The notes under the pieces were generated by a model. It had not been told where the DNA came from, made no database searches, and worked only from the letters and a program-made list of their open reading frames with translations. 64,000 nt of DNA from CATQGW01 sp965242565 (GTDB lineage Bacteria; Chloroflexota; Dehalococcoidia; Bin125): assembly GCA_965242565.1 (NCBI GenBank), contig OZ251457.1, forward strand, positions 1,302,001 to 1,366,000. The letters are read 5' to 3'. A program made the position numbers and the translations under genes. Below are positions 43,212 to 51,380 of the stretch, piece after piece. Each line of letters starts with the position of its first letter. Within the stretch, counting starts at the first letter, position 1.

Positions 43212-43817
43212 ATGACGACGCGCGCGGAGGAGCTCAAGGCGATCGTGGACGATGCGTGGGCTGCCACGGCTGGCCTGGGCGAGTGCGAACCAGGCATCCG
43301 GCAGGCTGCCTTTGAACAATTGCTTCATTTCTTGCTTGCGGACAGTGCGTCACAGCCCCGCAACGGGCAAAGCGACGCCGCCGCGCAGACAGCGATGTCC
43401 GACCAAGCCGGGCCGCTCGACTCGTCGTATGCGACGGAGCAGCAGCGGGCCGAGGCGGTCGGACGTTTCCTTCATCTCGATCCGGGAGATGCGCTGGACC
43501 TGTTCAACCTGGCGGAGCCGATGCCGCGCCTGACACTGCCGGCAGAGAAACTACCGAATGACTCAGTTGAGGCGGTTCGGGTGATCGCCCTGCTCGTCTG
43601 CGCCGCGCGCACCGCTCTCGGAACTGAGACAGGGTCGGCGGACATCCGCCAGGCAGCCGAAGACCACAACCGGTGTGATACCGACTTCGCTGATGCGCTC
43701 ACCAATGTGCAAGAGCTGTCTGTGCGGGGCAAGTCGAGCTCACGGAATCGACTCGTTCGGCTTCGCGTGATCGGGATTGAAGCGGCGCGAGCGCTCGCCG
43801 CTTCCCTCATCGATTGA
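43212..43817 (+). CDS. Partner gene of the HEPN module, family not recognised
   Basis: A 201-residue acidic protein, mainly helical: EELKAIVDDAWAATAGLGE near the start, a variable Gln/Ala-rich middle, and a conserved C-terminus RNRLVRLRVIGIEAARALAA. I do not recognise the family. A broken copy is at 35354-36049. The start at 43212 has GGAGGG five bases upstream and is favoured over the in-frame ATG at 43197. Its TGA overlaps the ATG of the HEPN gene (TGATG), so the two are translationally coupled, as is usual for toxin/antitoxin pairs; which is the toxin, and whether this protein neutralises the HEPN domain, is inference. Confidence 0.7.
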   Translation: MTTRAEELKAIVDDAWAATAGLGECEPGIRQAAFEQLLHFLLADSASQPRNGQSDAAAQTAMSDQAGPLDSSYATEQQRAEAVGRFLHLDPGDALDLFNLAEPMPRLTLPAEKLPNDSVEAVRVIALLVCAARTALGTETGSADIRQAAEDHNRCDTDFADALTNVQELSVRGKSSSRNRLVRLRVIGIEAARALAASLID

Positions 43818-44272
43818 TGCCGACGCCGCGTCCACGCCCGGCATTGCTGCTCGCGGTCAGCGAACTCCATCCGGAGACGCAGTGCGCGCACGATCTGATC
43901 CGCGACGGCCACTATCGCAACGCGATTCGAGAGGCGTCCGAGCAGTTTCTCGTGCGCCTGAAGCAACTTGCGGAAGAGTCCGAGCGACCAGATGTGCAAG
44001 GCGAAGACGGCAGCCGGCTCGTCGGCCGCCTGTTCGCCGAGCCGACTGCGCGAGGCGGTCCTGTCGTCGTGTTCAATACACTGGCGACGGCGACAGAGCG
44101 GGACGAGCACAACGGCTACCGCTTGCTCGCTCTCGGTATGACGCAGGCGTTACGCAACGCGCTGACGCACGACCCAACGGGCGCGGAGATCAGCCCTGCC
44201 GAAGCGCTAGAGTGGCTTGCATTCATCAGCGCGATGCATCGCCGGCTGGATCAGGCGACATTGGCCGGGTAA
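43817..44272 (+). CDS. TIGR02391-type (Ymh) HEPN-like protein
   Basis: A 151-residue protein whose C-terminal half carries the Ymh pattern RNALTHDPTGAEISPAEALEWLAFIS, i.e. an RNxxTH(D/N) HEPN motif (Arg near residue 113), with N-terminal helices CAHDLIRDGHYRNAIREASEQF. Some HEPN proteins with RxxxxH are ribonucleases in phage defence. The ATG overlaps the stop of the partner gene. A frameshifted paralogue lies at 34895-35343. No phage-sensing protein other than the partner is visible. Confidence 0.75.
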   Translation: MPTPRPRPALLLAVSELHPETQCAHDLIRDGHYRNAIREASEQFLVRLKQLAEESERPDVQGEDGSRLVGRLFAEPTARGGPVVVFNTLATATERDEHNGYRLLALGMTQALRNALTHDPTGAEISPAEALEWLAFISAMHRRLDQATLAG

Positions 44273-44288
44273 GCAACCCTGCCGCTCC

Positions 44289-45242
44289 CTAGTACGCCTC
44301 CGTGTGCTCGAAGAGGGTGCGCGGGTTGCCGACCAGCATTGTTTCGATCTGGGCGTCCGTGACGCCCTGCTCTTGCAGCGCGGGGACCACGTCGTCGGGG
44401 ATGTGGTTGAAGTGCCAGTTGGGCACCTGCTCCTGCATGAGCTGCATGTCGGGAATCCAGTCGAGGCAGCAGCTGGCGTCGTGGGCGAGCAGGATGCGCT
44501 CGGCGTAGCCGTCCTTGCAGAGCGACGCGACGGTGCCCACCCGCTTCTCGAAGGGCAGAATCGTGTCCAGGCCGAAGCGGTCCATACCGATGTAGGAGCC
44601 GGCGTCCATCAGCGACTTGAGGTAATCGGTATCGTCGGTATCGCCGACGTGACCGATCACGATGCGGTTGAGGTCGCAGCCCTCCTCGCGGAAGACGCGC
44701 TGCTGCTCCGCGCCGAGCGTGGGCGGGCCGTTGTGGGTGGCGATCGGCACGCCCGTCTCGCGGTGCGCGCGCGCGCCGGCCCGCAGGCACTTTTCGTTAT
44801 AGGAGTCGACGCCGCCGCCCTGCTCGTCGGAGGCGAGTTTGATGATCCCCGACTTGATCTCGGTGCCGGCGATGCCTTCGGTGATGTCCTTGACGAACAC
44901 CCGCGTCAGCTCCTCCTGCGGACGCCCGCGCCAGTACATCGAGCGAATCCAGTAGATGCCGGTGCAGAGGATGATGTTGATGCTGGTCACATCGGCCACC
45001 TTCTGCAGGTAGCCAATGTCGCGCCCGAGGTCGGCGGTCGAGAGGTCGACCACGGTACCGACGCCGCGCTGCGCCAGCGCGGTCAGCTTCTCCTCCGCCG
45101 TCTGCACGCAGGCCGTCTCGTCCCACAGCTCCGGCCAGTTTTCGGCGATGCCCGGCGAGCGGATGCCGATGTGCTCGTGGATCAGCGTGCGCCCCAAGTC
45201 GCTCGTGTCCAGCGGCCCGCGCAGGGTGTTGATGACGGCCAT
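44289..45242 (-). CDS. Phosphotriesterase-family metal-dependent hydrolase
   Basis: A 317-residue amidohydrolase-superfamily protein. The metal ligands are visible in order: HEH at 22-24, Lys135 in GIIKLASDE as the carbamylated bridge, His170 in PIATHNGPP, His198 in IGHVGDTDD and Asp255 in LLAHDASCC. Members hydrolyse phosphotriesters, lactones or related esters; substrate unknown. The start at 45242 is preceded by GAGGAG. An acyl-CoA dehydrogenase gene starts divergently 122 bp away. Confidence 0.92.
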   Translation of the reverse strand: MAVINTLRGPLDTSDLGRTLIHEHIGIRSPGIAENWPELWDETACVQTAEEKLTALAQRGVGTVVDLSTADLGRDIGYLQKVADVTSINIILCTGIYWIRSMYWRGRPQEELTRVFVKDITEGIAGTEIKSGIIKLASDEQGGGVDSYNEKCLRAGARAHRETGVPIATHNGPPTLGAEQQRVFREEGCDLNRIVIGHVGDTDDTDYLKSLMDAGSYIGMDRFGLDTILPFEKRVGTVASLCKDGYAERILLAHDASCCLDWIPDMQLMQEQVPNWHFNHIPDDVVPALQEQGVTDAQIETMLVGNPRTLFEHTEAY

Positions 45243-45363
45243 GATGCGCTCCTCGCAGCGACGGCGGCCAGATGCCGCCACAATGTCGATCTGTGGCGCG
45301 AATGCTAGCGCCTGCGGGCGCGCAACGCCGCGCCGCGCTAGCGTCGCACTGAGGAGGCCGACG

Positions 45364-46614
45364 ATGACGCTAGACCTGACCGCTGAGATGACCGATGCGG
45401 AGCGCGAGTTGCTGGCGCAGGTGCGCGAGCTGGCGCGCGGGCCGTTTCGTGAGCGCGCGCCCGAAGGCGACGCCTCGGGGCAGTTCTGCCAGGCCAACGC
45501 CGACGCGCTGCGCGAGCTCGGCGTGCCGGGGATGCTGCTGCCGGAATCCTCAGGCGGGCTGGGCGCGGGCGGCGCAGCGATGGTGCGGATGATCGAGGAG
45601 CTCGCCTGGGGCGACCCCTCGACCGCCGTCGCGGTGAATATGCACCTGCTGGTCACCGCACTGCTCAACGTGGTCCCGCCCTTTGAGCGGCGCAACGTGG
45701 CACTCAAGGCCGTCGCCGAAGAGGGCGCCTGGTGCTGCGCGCCCGGCTCGATCCCGCTGCGCGAACTGGACAACCGCACGGCCGGCTACGAGGCGGTGGA
45801 AGACGGCGCGGAGCTGGTCTGGAACGGGCGCGCCGGGTTCGCCTCGATGAGCGACGCCGCGCGCTTCGCTCTGCTCGGCGGGCGGATCGACCGCGGCGAG
45901 GAGCGCGATCCGGATGTGGCGATCACGGTCGCGGACTTGGACGCCGAGGGCCTCACCAACCACGGCAACTGGGACGGGATGGGGCTGCGCGCCACCGCTT
46001 CGCACGACATCTCGCTGGAGAACCTGCGGATGCCGCGCGGCGACGCGCTGATTGTGCCGCTCGCGCTGCTGCGCGCCGCCGAGCAGATGCAGACGCAGCA
46101 GCAGTGGCAGCGGCGCGCCTATCCGGCGCTGGGCATTCTCGCCATCTGGCTGGGCAACGCGCAGGCGCTCTTCGACGAGGTGATCGCCTACGTGCGGCAG
46201 CGCTACGGCTACCTCGCCGCCGACGGCGCGGTCGGCGCGCCGACCGGCCTGCGTTCGGAGCAGCCTTGGGCGCAAATGGCGCTGGGCAATATGGAGCACT
46301 GGCTGGGCACCGGGCGCTCGCTGCTTTACGACGCGCTGCGCCAGGTCGAGCAGCCCTTCCCCGACCGGCAGAGCTTCGTGCGCTTCCAGGTGCGAACGAC
46401 GTATCACCTGCGGCGGATGGCGGAGGAGATCGCCCAGGGCGCGATTTCGGTGGCGGGCGCCCACGGATACGTGCGCGGCAGCGACATCGACCGGCTGTAT
46501 CGGGATCTGACGGGCGGGATCGTGATGGCGTGGAAGACGGAGGAGTTGCGGCATTCGCTGGGGCTGTCGGCGCTGGGGCAGGAGATCACCATCGTCGGTC
46601 CTGCGGGGACCTAA
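45364..46614 (+). CDS. Acyl-CoA dehydrogenase-family flavoprotein
   Basis: A 416-residue protein with the acyl-CoA dehydrogenase layout: N-terminal helices with LRELGVPGMLLPESSGGLGAGG, a middle part reading ELVWNGRAGFASMSDAARFALLGG, and C-terminal helices with GAHGYVRGSDIDRLYRDLTGGIVMAWKTEELRH, the flavin/substrate region. The enzyme oxidises acyl-CoA to enoyl-CoA or belongs to a related FAD-dependent branch; the catalytic Glu is not certain from sequence. The ATG is preceded by GAGGAGG. The shorter annotation is chosen over a longer open frame upstream, which runs antisense across the phosphotriesterase gene. Confidence 0.88.
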   Translation: MTLDLTAEMTDAERELLAQVRELARGPFRERAPEGDASGQFCQANADALRELGVPGMLLPESSGGLGAGGAAMVRMIEELAWGDPSTAVAVNMHLLVTALLNVVPPFERRNVALKAVAEEGAWCCAPGSIPLRELDNRTAGYEAVEDGAELVWNGRAGFASMSDAARFALLGGRIDRGEERDPDVAITVADLDAEGLTNHGNWDGMGLRATASHDISLENLRMPRGDALIVPLALLRAAEQMQTQQQWQRRAYPALGILAIWLGNAQALFDEVIAYVRQRYGYLAADGAVGAPTGLRSEQPWAQMALGNMEHWLGTGRSLLYDALRQVEQPFPDRQSFVRFQVRTTYHLRRMAEEIAQGAISVAGAHGYVRGSDIDRLYRDLTGGIVMAWKTEELRHSLGLSALGQEITIVGPAGT

Positions 46615-46627
46615 AGCCGCAGATCGC

Positions 46628-46700
46628 CCTTGCGTCATTCCCGCCCCCGAGCGGGAATCTATACGACGGTCGTCGGCGCAAAGCGGAACCGCAGGCTTGG
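46628..46700. repeat. Dispersed GTCATTCCCGCC repeat between genes
   Basis: Between the acyl-CoA dehydrogenase and the propeller gene lies GTCATTCCCGCCCCCGAGCG followed by GGGAATC and TATACGACGGTCGTCGGCG. This resembles the element starting at 5934 (GTCATTCCCGCCGCCGAACG, AATCCATACGGTGGTTGTCG). The arms CATTCCCGC and GCGGGAATC are partly complementary. Confidence 0.7.
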
Positions 46701-46707
46701 GGGGCGG

Positions 46708-47994
46708 CTACGGGGTGGGGACGTCGAGCTGCCTCCATTCGTTGTCTCCCCAGCACGCGATCACACCGCTCGCGCGCAGGCCACAGGCGTGAAAGGAGCC
46801 GACGCTGACGGTGGCAAACGGGCCGGCCGGGGCATCGCTCTGTCCGTTTCTGTTGTCTCCCCAGCACGCGATCTCCCCGTTCGTGCGCAGACCGCAGGTG
46901 TACCAGCCATCAGCGCTAACAGCTGTGAAGCGGCCGGCCGGGGCATCGCTCTGCCCGCTTCCGTTGTCCCCCCAGCACGCGATCTCCCCCGACTCGCGGA
47001 TCGCGCAGGTGTGACCTACGCCGGTGCTGACGGCAGTAAAGCGTCCGCTGGGTGCGTCGTTTGTGTAACGCCAGTAGCCGTCGAGGGATCCCCAACACTC
47101 GATCTCCCTCGACTCGCGGAGCGCGCAAGTGTGGTTCCCGCCAGCGCTGACAGCGATAAAGCGGCCGGTCGGGGGATCGACCTGTAGGTGGAAGTTGTTT
47201 CCCCAGCACTCGATTTCACCGAACGCGTATTCGATCGTGCCGTCATTCGTTGCACGGATCGCGCAGGCGTGCGCTCCGCCGGCGCTGACGGCGATAAAGC
47301 GGCCGGCTGGAGGTGAGATCTGCCCACCGGAGTTGCTTCCCCAACATTCGATTTCCCCTGATGTGTTGGTGTTCTGCACGACGGCCTCAAACGTCTCAGC
47401 GATCGCGCAGGCGTACCACCCGTTGTTGATGGCAGCGTCAAGCGCGATAAAGCTGCCCTCAGGGGCGTCGATCTGCCCCGCGTGGTTCCATCCCCAGCAC
47501 TCGATCTCCCCTGACTCGGGCAGGCCGCAAGTGTAGCCGTTGCCGGCACTGACGGCGATGTAGCGGGGAGGCGGTGGACCGATCGTGATCGCGGTGCTGC
47601 GCAGCCAGCGGTTCGCGCGGGCCCTGGACGGGAAGTAGCGGGCGTCAGTCAGGATGCGCTCTCCATCTGTCGGCGTGAATGCGAACTCGATCCGGCCGTC
47701 ATCCGTTCGCCGCGCGTTGATCCGGCCAATCTCCGCGTCGCCTACCTCGACCGGGCTGCTGTTCAGCCAGCGTTGGTGGTCAACGTCGGCGGGGAAGTAG
47801 CGGTTGGTCGGCAGCACGCGGGCGGCACCAGTCGGCTGCCAGCCAAACTCGGTTCGGCCATCATCAAGCCGTCGCGCAACGATGCGCCCACTCTGCTCTT
47901 CGCTCTGGGCGCTGGCGCTCGGCAAGTCAAGCGCGGCGGCGGCGGCGATGAGCGCGGCAGCTAGAATGGCAAGCGCGAGGGTGGGGTTCGGCAT
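46708..47994 (-). CDS. Secreted seven-repeat RCC1-type propeller protein
   Basis: A 428-residue protein. A signal peptide (LALAILAAALIAAAAALDLPSASA) is followed by two copies of a about 50-residue module (RTEFGWQPTGAARVLPTNRYFP and RIEFAFTPTDGERILTDARYFP) and then seven repeats of the type FIAVSAGGNHTCALRESREIECWG, about 37-48 residues each. Seven RCC1-like repeats make one closed seven-bladed beta-propeller. Each blade carries a Cys pair (HTC...CWG), fitting disulfides in an extracellular protein. Binding partner unknown. It follows the 14-repeat paralogue on the same strand with 85 bp between them. Confidence 0.85.
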   Translation of the reverse strand: MPNPTLALAILAAALIAAAAALDLPSASAQSEEQSGRIVARRLDDGRTEFGWQPTGAARVLPTNRYFPADVDHQRWLNSSPVEVGDAEIGRINARRTDDGRIEFAFTPTDGERILTDARYFPSRARANRWLRSTAITIGPPPPRYIAVSAGNGYTCGLPESGEIECWGWNHAGQIDAPEGSFIALDAAINNGWYACAIAETFEAVVQNTNTSGEIECWGSNSGGQISPPAGRFIAVSAGGAHACAIRATNDGTIEYAFGEIECWGNNFHLQVDPPTGRFIAVSAGGNHTCALRESREIECWGSLDGYWRYTNDAPSGRFTAVSTGVGHTCAIRESGEIACWGDNGSGQSDAPAGRFTAVSADGWYTCGLRTNGEIACWGDNRNGQSDAPAGPFATVSVGSFHACGLRASGVIACWGDNEWRQLDVPTP

Positions 47995-48079
47995 TGGGGT
48001 CCTCTCAGTGTTGGCGACGGCAGCTGCGGGATCGGGACCTAGGCGGCGGCTACGGGGCCAGGGCAGCGATCCACTCTTG

Positions 48080-50191
48080 CTAGTTCCATTCCCAGCACGC
48101 GATTTCCCCCGTCTCCCGGATTGCGCAGGTGCGCTGGGCACCGGCGCTGATGGTGCGGAAGCGGCCAGCGGGCATACTGTTGATTACCTTTCCGTTGAAG
48201 TCCCCGGAGTCGCTCCAGCACACGATCTCTCCCGACTCGCGGATGGCGCAGGCGTGGAAATTGCCAACGCTGATGGCGCGGAAGCGGCCGGCAGGGGCAT
48301 CAATATCTCCGTCGTCGCTCCCTCCTCCCCAGCATGCGATCTCCCCCGTCTCCCGCAGACCGCAGACGTAGTGAGAGCCGGTGTTAACGGCGATAAACGG
48401 GCCAGCCGGGGCGTCGTCATAGCGTCGCCAACACGTGATCTCTCCGTCCTCGCGCAGGCCGCAAGGGTCAAATCCGCCGGCGCTGACAGCGCGGAAGCGG
48501 CCGGCGGGGGGGATGTTGTCGTTCCCCCATTCGGGGAAGCCACCCCAGCACTCGATTTCCCCCGACTCACGCAGACCACAAGTGGTGAAGTGGCCAGTGC
48601 TGACGGCGGTAAAGCGGCCAGCCGGGGCGTCGAGATGCCCTATATGAACTGGCTCTTCCATGCCGGGCTCCCCATAGGTGTTGTTTCCCCAGCACTCGAT
48701 CGTGCCGCTTTCGCGCAATCCGCAAGCGTGAGACTCATAGGCGTCGACCGCGCTAAAGCGGCCGGCCGGGGCGTCTGTCTGCCCGTAGTGGTTCGCTCCC
48801 CAGCACGTGATCTCCCCCGACTCGCGCAATGCGCAAGTATGCCCTCTGCCTGTGCTGACGGCGATAAGAGGGTCGTGCGGGAGCGGAGCCAGGGTTGCCT
48901 CGCTTTCGCGACCCCAGCACTCGATCGTGCCGCTCTCGTGGATCGCGCAGGTGCCACTGATGGCAGTAAAGCGGCCGGGCGGAGCGTCGGTCACCCCGTT
49001 GTTCCCCGTTGCTGTTGCTCCCCAGCACTCGATCCCCCCGCTCCCTGCGCGAATCGCGCAGGCGCGGTCCCATCCGGCGCTGACGGAGCGGAAACGGCCG
49101 GCGGGCGGGGTGCTTAGGCCTGTGTAAACGATCTCCTCCTCTTGCGTGCCCGGGTTCCATCTGGTGTGGTCGTTCGCTCCCCAGCACGCGATCTCCCCCG
49201 ACTCACGGATGGCGCAGGTGTGCGAACTGCCGGCGCTGACGGCGCTAAAACGGCCCTCCGGGGCGTCTGTCTGCCCGTCGCTGTTCCATCCCCAGCATGT
49301 GATCTCGCCGTTCTCGCCGATCGCGCAGGCGTGGCTGAAGCCGGCGCTGACAGCGCTAAAACGGCCCTCCGGAGCATTGAGCTTCCCCGTGCGGGTGATC
49401 GCCCATTTCCCCTCTACACGCATGTACTCTTGGTCGCCCCCCCAGCATTCGATCGCGCCGTTCTCGCGCACGCCGCAGGCGTAGCGGCTGCGGGCGCTGA
49501 CGGCGCGGAAACGGCCGACGGGCGGAGTGCTTTGGCCTGTGTAAACGATCTCCTCCTCGTGCGTGTCCAAGTTCCACCTGGTGTGGTCGTTCGCTCCCCA
49601 GCATGCGATCTCCCCCGACTCACGGATGGCGCAGGTGTGCGAACTGCCGGCGCTGACGGCGCTAAATGGGCCGGTCGGGGCGTCAAGCTGCCCATCGCTG
49701 TGCAATCCCCAGCACGATATCTCTCTGCTCGTTGCGTGGATCGCGCAAGTGTGCGGTCCACCAGCGCTGATGGCGACAAACCCGGCACCAGACGCGGCGC
49801 GGATCGTGATCTCGGTGCTGCGCAGCCAGCGGTTGGGGCGGGCGTCGACCGGGAAGTAGCGGGCGTCGGTCAGGATGCGCTCGCTGTCGGTCGGTGTGAA
49901 GGCGAATTCGATCCGGCCGTCGTCCAGCAGTCGCGCGTTGATCCGGCCGATCGCTTCTCCCTCTACCTCTACCGGGGTGCTGTGCAGCCAGCGACCTACC
50001 TCTGAGCCGGCGGGGAAGTAGCGGGCGGTCGGCAAGACTCGCGCGCCGCCGGTGGGCTGCCAACCAAACTCGGTTCGGCCGTCGGCGAGTCGCTGCGCGG
50101 CGACGGGCGCTAGGTCTAGCGCGACTGCGCCAGCGATGATCGTGGCGGCTAGGGCGGCTAGGGCGATCATCCGGCGGGCGGCGTTCGGCAT
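48080..50191 (-). CDS. Secreted fourteen-repeat RCC1-type propeller protein
   Basis: A 703-residue paralogue of the gene at 46708. It has a signal peptide (MIALAALAATIIAGAVALDL), the same double RTEFGWQPTGG/RIEFAFTPTDS module, and then fourteen repeats of the type FSAVSAGSSHTCAIRESGEIACWG. Fourteen equals exactly two seven-bladed propellers. Two blades carry a long matching insertion (ANDHTRWNLDTHEEEIVYTG and ANDHTRWNPGTQEEEIVYTG), at blades 2 and 5, showing local duplication. Some blades are trimmed, for example the seventh. Most blades keep two cysteines. The M23 peptidase gene lies 71 bp upstream on the same strand. Confidence 0.85.
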   Translation of the reverse strand: MPNAARRMIALAALAATIIAGAVALDLAPVAAQRLADGRTEFGWQPTGGARVLPTARYFPAGSEVGRWLHSTPVEVEGEAIGRINARLLDDGRIEFAFTPTDSERILTDARYFPVDARPNRWLRSTEITIRAASGAGFVAISAGGPHTCAIHATSREISCWGLHSDGQLDAPTGPFSAVSAGSSHTCAIRESGEIACWGANDHTRWNLDTHEEEIVYTGQSTPPVGRFRAVSARSRYACGVRENGAIECWGGDQEYMRVEGKWAITRTGKLNAPEGRFSAVSAGFSHACAIGENGEITCWGWNSDGQTDAPEGRFSAVSAGSSHTCAIRESGEIACWGANDHTRWNPGTQEEEIVYTGLSTPPAGRFRSVSAGWDRACAIRAGSGGIECWGATATGNNGVTDAPPGRFTAISGTCAIHESGTIECWGRESEATLAPLPHDPLIAVSTGRGHTCALRESGEITCWGANHYGQTDAPAGRFSAVDAYESHACGLRESGTIECWGNNTYGEPGMEEPVHIGHLDAPAGRFTAVSTGHFTTCGLRESGEIECWGGFPEWGNDNIPPAGRFRAVSAGGFDPCGLREDGEITCWRRYDDAPAGPFIAVNTGSHYVCGLRETGEIACWGGGSDDGDIDAPAGRFRAISVGNFHACAIRESGEIVCWSDSGDFNGKVINSMPAGRFRTISAGAQRTCAIRETGEIACWEWN

Positions 50192-50262
50192 TGGGTGTTC
50201 CTCTCGGTGTCGGCGGGGCGAGGTCCTGTGCGGCGACTACGAGGCTGGTGCGTCGCGCGGAC

Positions 50263-51284
50263 TCAGCTGCCTGCCACGACGGAGCGGTAGAGGTAGTTGA
50301 ACGGGTAGATTGCGCCAGTCGCGCCGCAGGCCAACCATGGAACGCGCCCGCGGCGCACCTCGACATGGACGTGTTCGCGGTCTGTCGGGTCGCTGCTCAG
50401 GCCGGCGTTGCCCTGGATGCCCAGTTGAGTACCCACTCGGACGGTCTGATTGACTCGGACATCCACACGGCGCGCGTGGGCGTAGAGGGTCGTGACGCGC
50501 TCGGTTGCGTCGTAGACGGCGATGGTGTTGTTCGAGCCGCCGCCGGCCCGGATAACGACGCCGGTGGTCAGCGAGAAGAATGGTTCGTCTCGAGTTGGCA
50601 CCGCGCCCGCAACCGACTGCGTTTGCGCGTCCCAGCCGGAGTGTCCGCCGTCGTAGCCGCGGCAGCCGCCCGCCCAGCCCGGTACCTGTGCGCCGTAGGA
50701 GTTGTAGTCGTGGTAGGTCGGCTTGCCGGGGCCGAACAGGGCGCGGGCGAGCCGCGCACGCACGACGTTGAGGTCCGCTGGCACCGTGATGCTAGCCGCC
50801 GTTGGTGAGGCAGCGAGCCAGAGCTGGTAGTCGCCGGTGCCAGAGTCGGATTTGGTCGCCTCAATACGGTAAGCACCCGCGGGCAGTGTGCGGCTCATGG
50901 CCGCCGATTGTGCGCCCTTGATGCCGACCGCGGTGGCGATGCGGGCGCTGCCGTCGGCCCGGGCGAGGATCAGCAGCGGCGTGCGATCCGCCGAACTCAG
51001 TTCGATCTCAACCCGCGATTCCCGATCGAGACGGAAGGTGTAGTGATCGGCCCACAGTGTGCGTCCGATTCGGTTCGGAGCGCAGTCGCTACGGCTCCAC
51101 GAGCCGCTGCGCGTAATCCCGCTCTGGCTGACTTGCAGCTGGCGTTCCGCGCAGCCGCTCGATTGCGCGTCGGCGACTTGTCCCGTCAGCCCCCACGCCA
51201 GTGCCGTGAGCAGGACGGCTGCCAGCGTTAGAACAAGGGTTTTACCCCCCCCCCCCCCCGTACCTGAACTAGCGTTCTAAACAT
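50263..51284 (-). CDS. M23-type peptidase with PPC-like domain; 5' end out of frame at a G15 tract
   Basis: The C-terminal part is a LytM/M23 peptidoglycan-type peptidase with zinc-ligand motifs GGHSGWDAQT (HxxxD) and HVHVEV (HxH). Reading upstream in the same frame past the Met at 50898, the sequence stays coding: a PPC-like beta domain (YTFRLDRESRVEIELSS...TLPAGAYRIEATKS) and then a signal peptide (KTLVLTLAAVLLTALAWGL ... ADAQS). The frame then enters fifteen Gs. With 15 it meets TAG at 51277-51279 and has no ATG, GTG or TTG. With 13 or 16 Gs it joins the ATG at 51282-51284. So the gene is OFF as sequenced, or the tract length is misread. Confidence 0.75.
51245..51259. repeat. Homopolymer of 15 C (poly-G on the coding strand)
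   Basis: Fifteen consecutive Cs on the plus strand lie between the only usable ATG (51282-51284, minus strand) and the signal-peptide coding part of the M23 gene. Poly-G tracts of this length within a 5' coding end are classic contingency (phase-variable) sites in other bacteria. The same length also makes it a common place for assembly error. Confidence 0.9.
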
Positions 51285-51380
51285 GCGGAGCGCTCCGTTT
51301 CGAGAGCCGACCAGCGCGGTCGGCTCGGTTCGCCATGGGTTGCGATGCTAGGCACAGGGCGGCGGTTGGGTCAAGCAAGG

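Noticed and set aside
46708..50191. Propeller genes as a single broken gene
   Set aside because: Each has its own signal peptide, double RYFP module, start and stop, so they are two genes.
50263..50898. M23 gene starting at the ATG at 50898
   Set aside because: That start would cut through a PPC-like domain and lose a well-formed signal peptide that continues upstream in the same frame.
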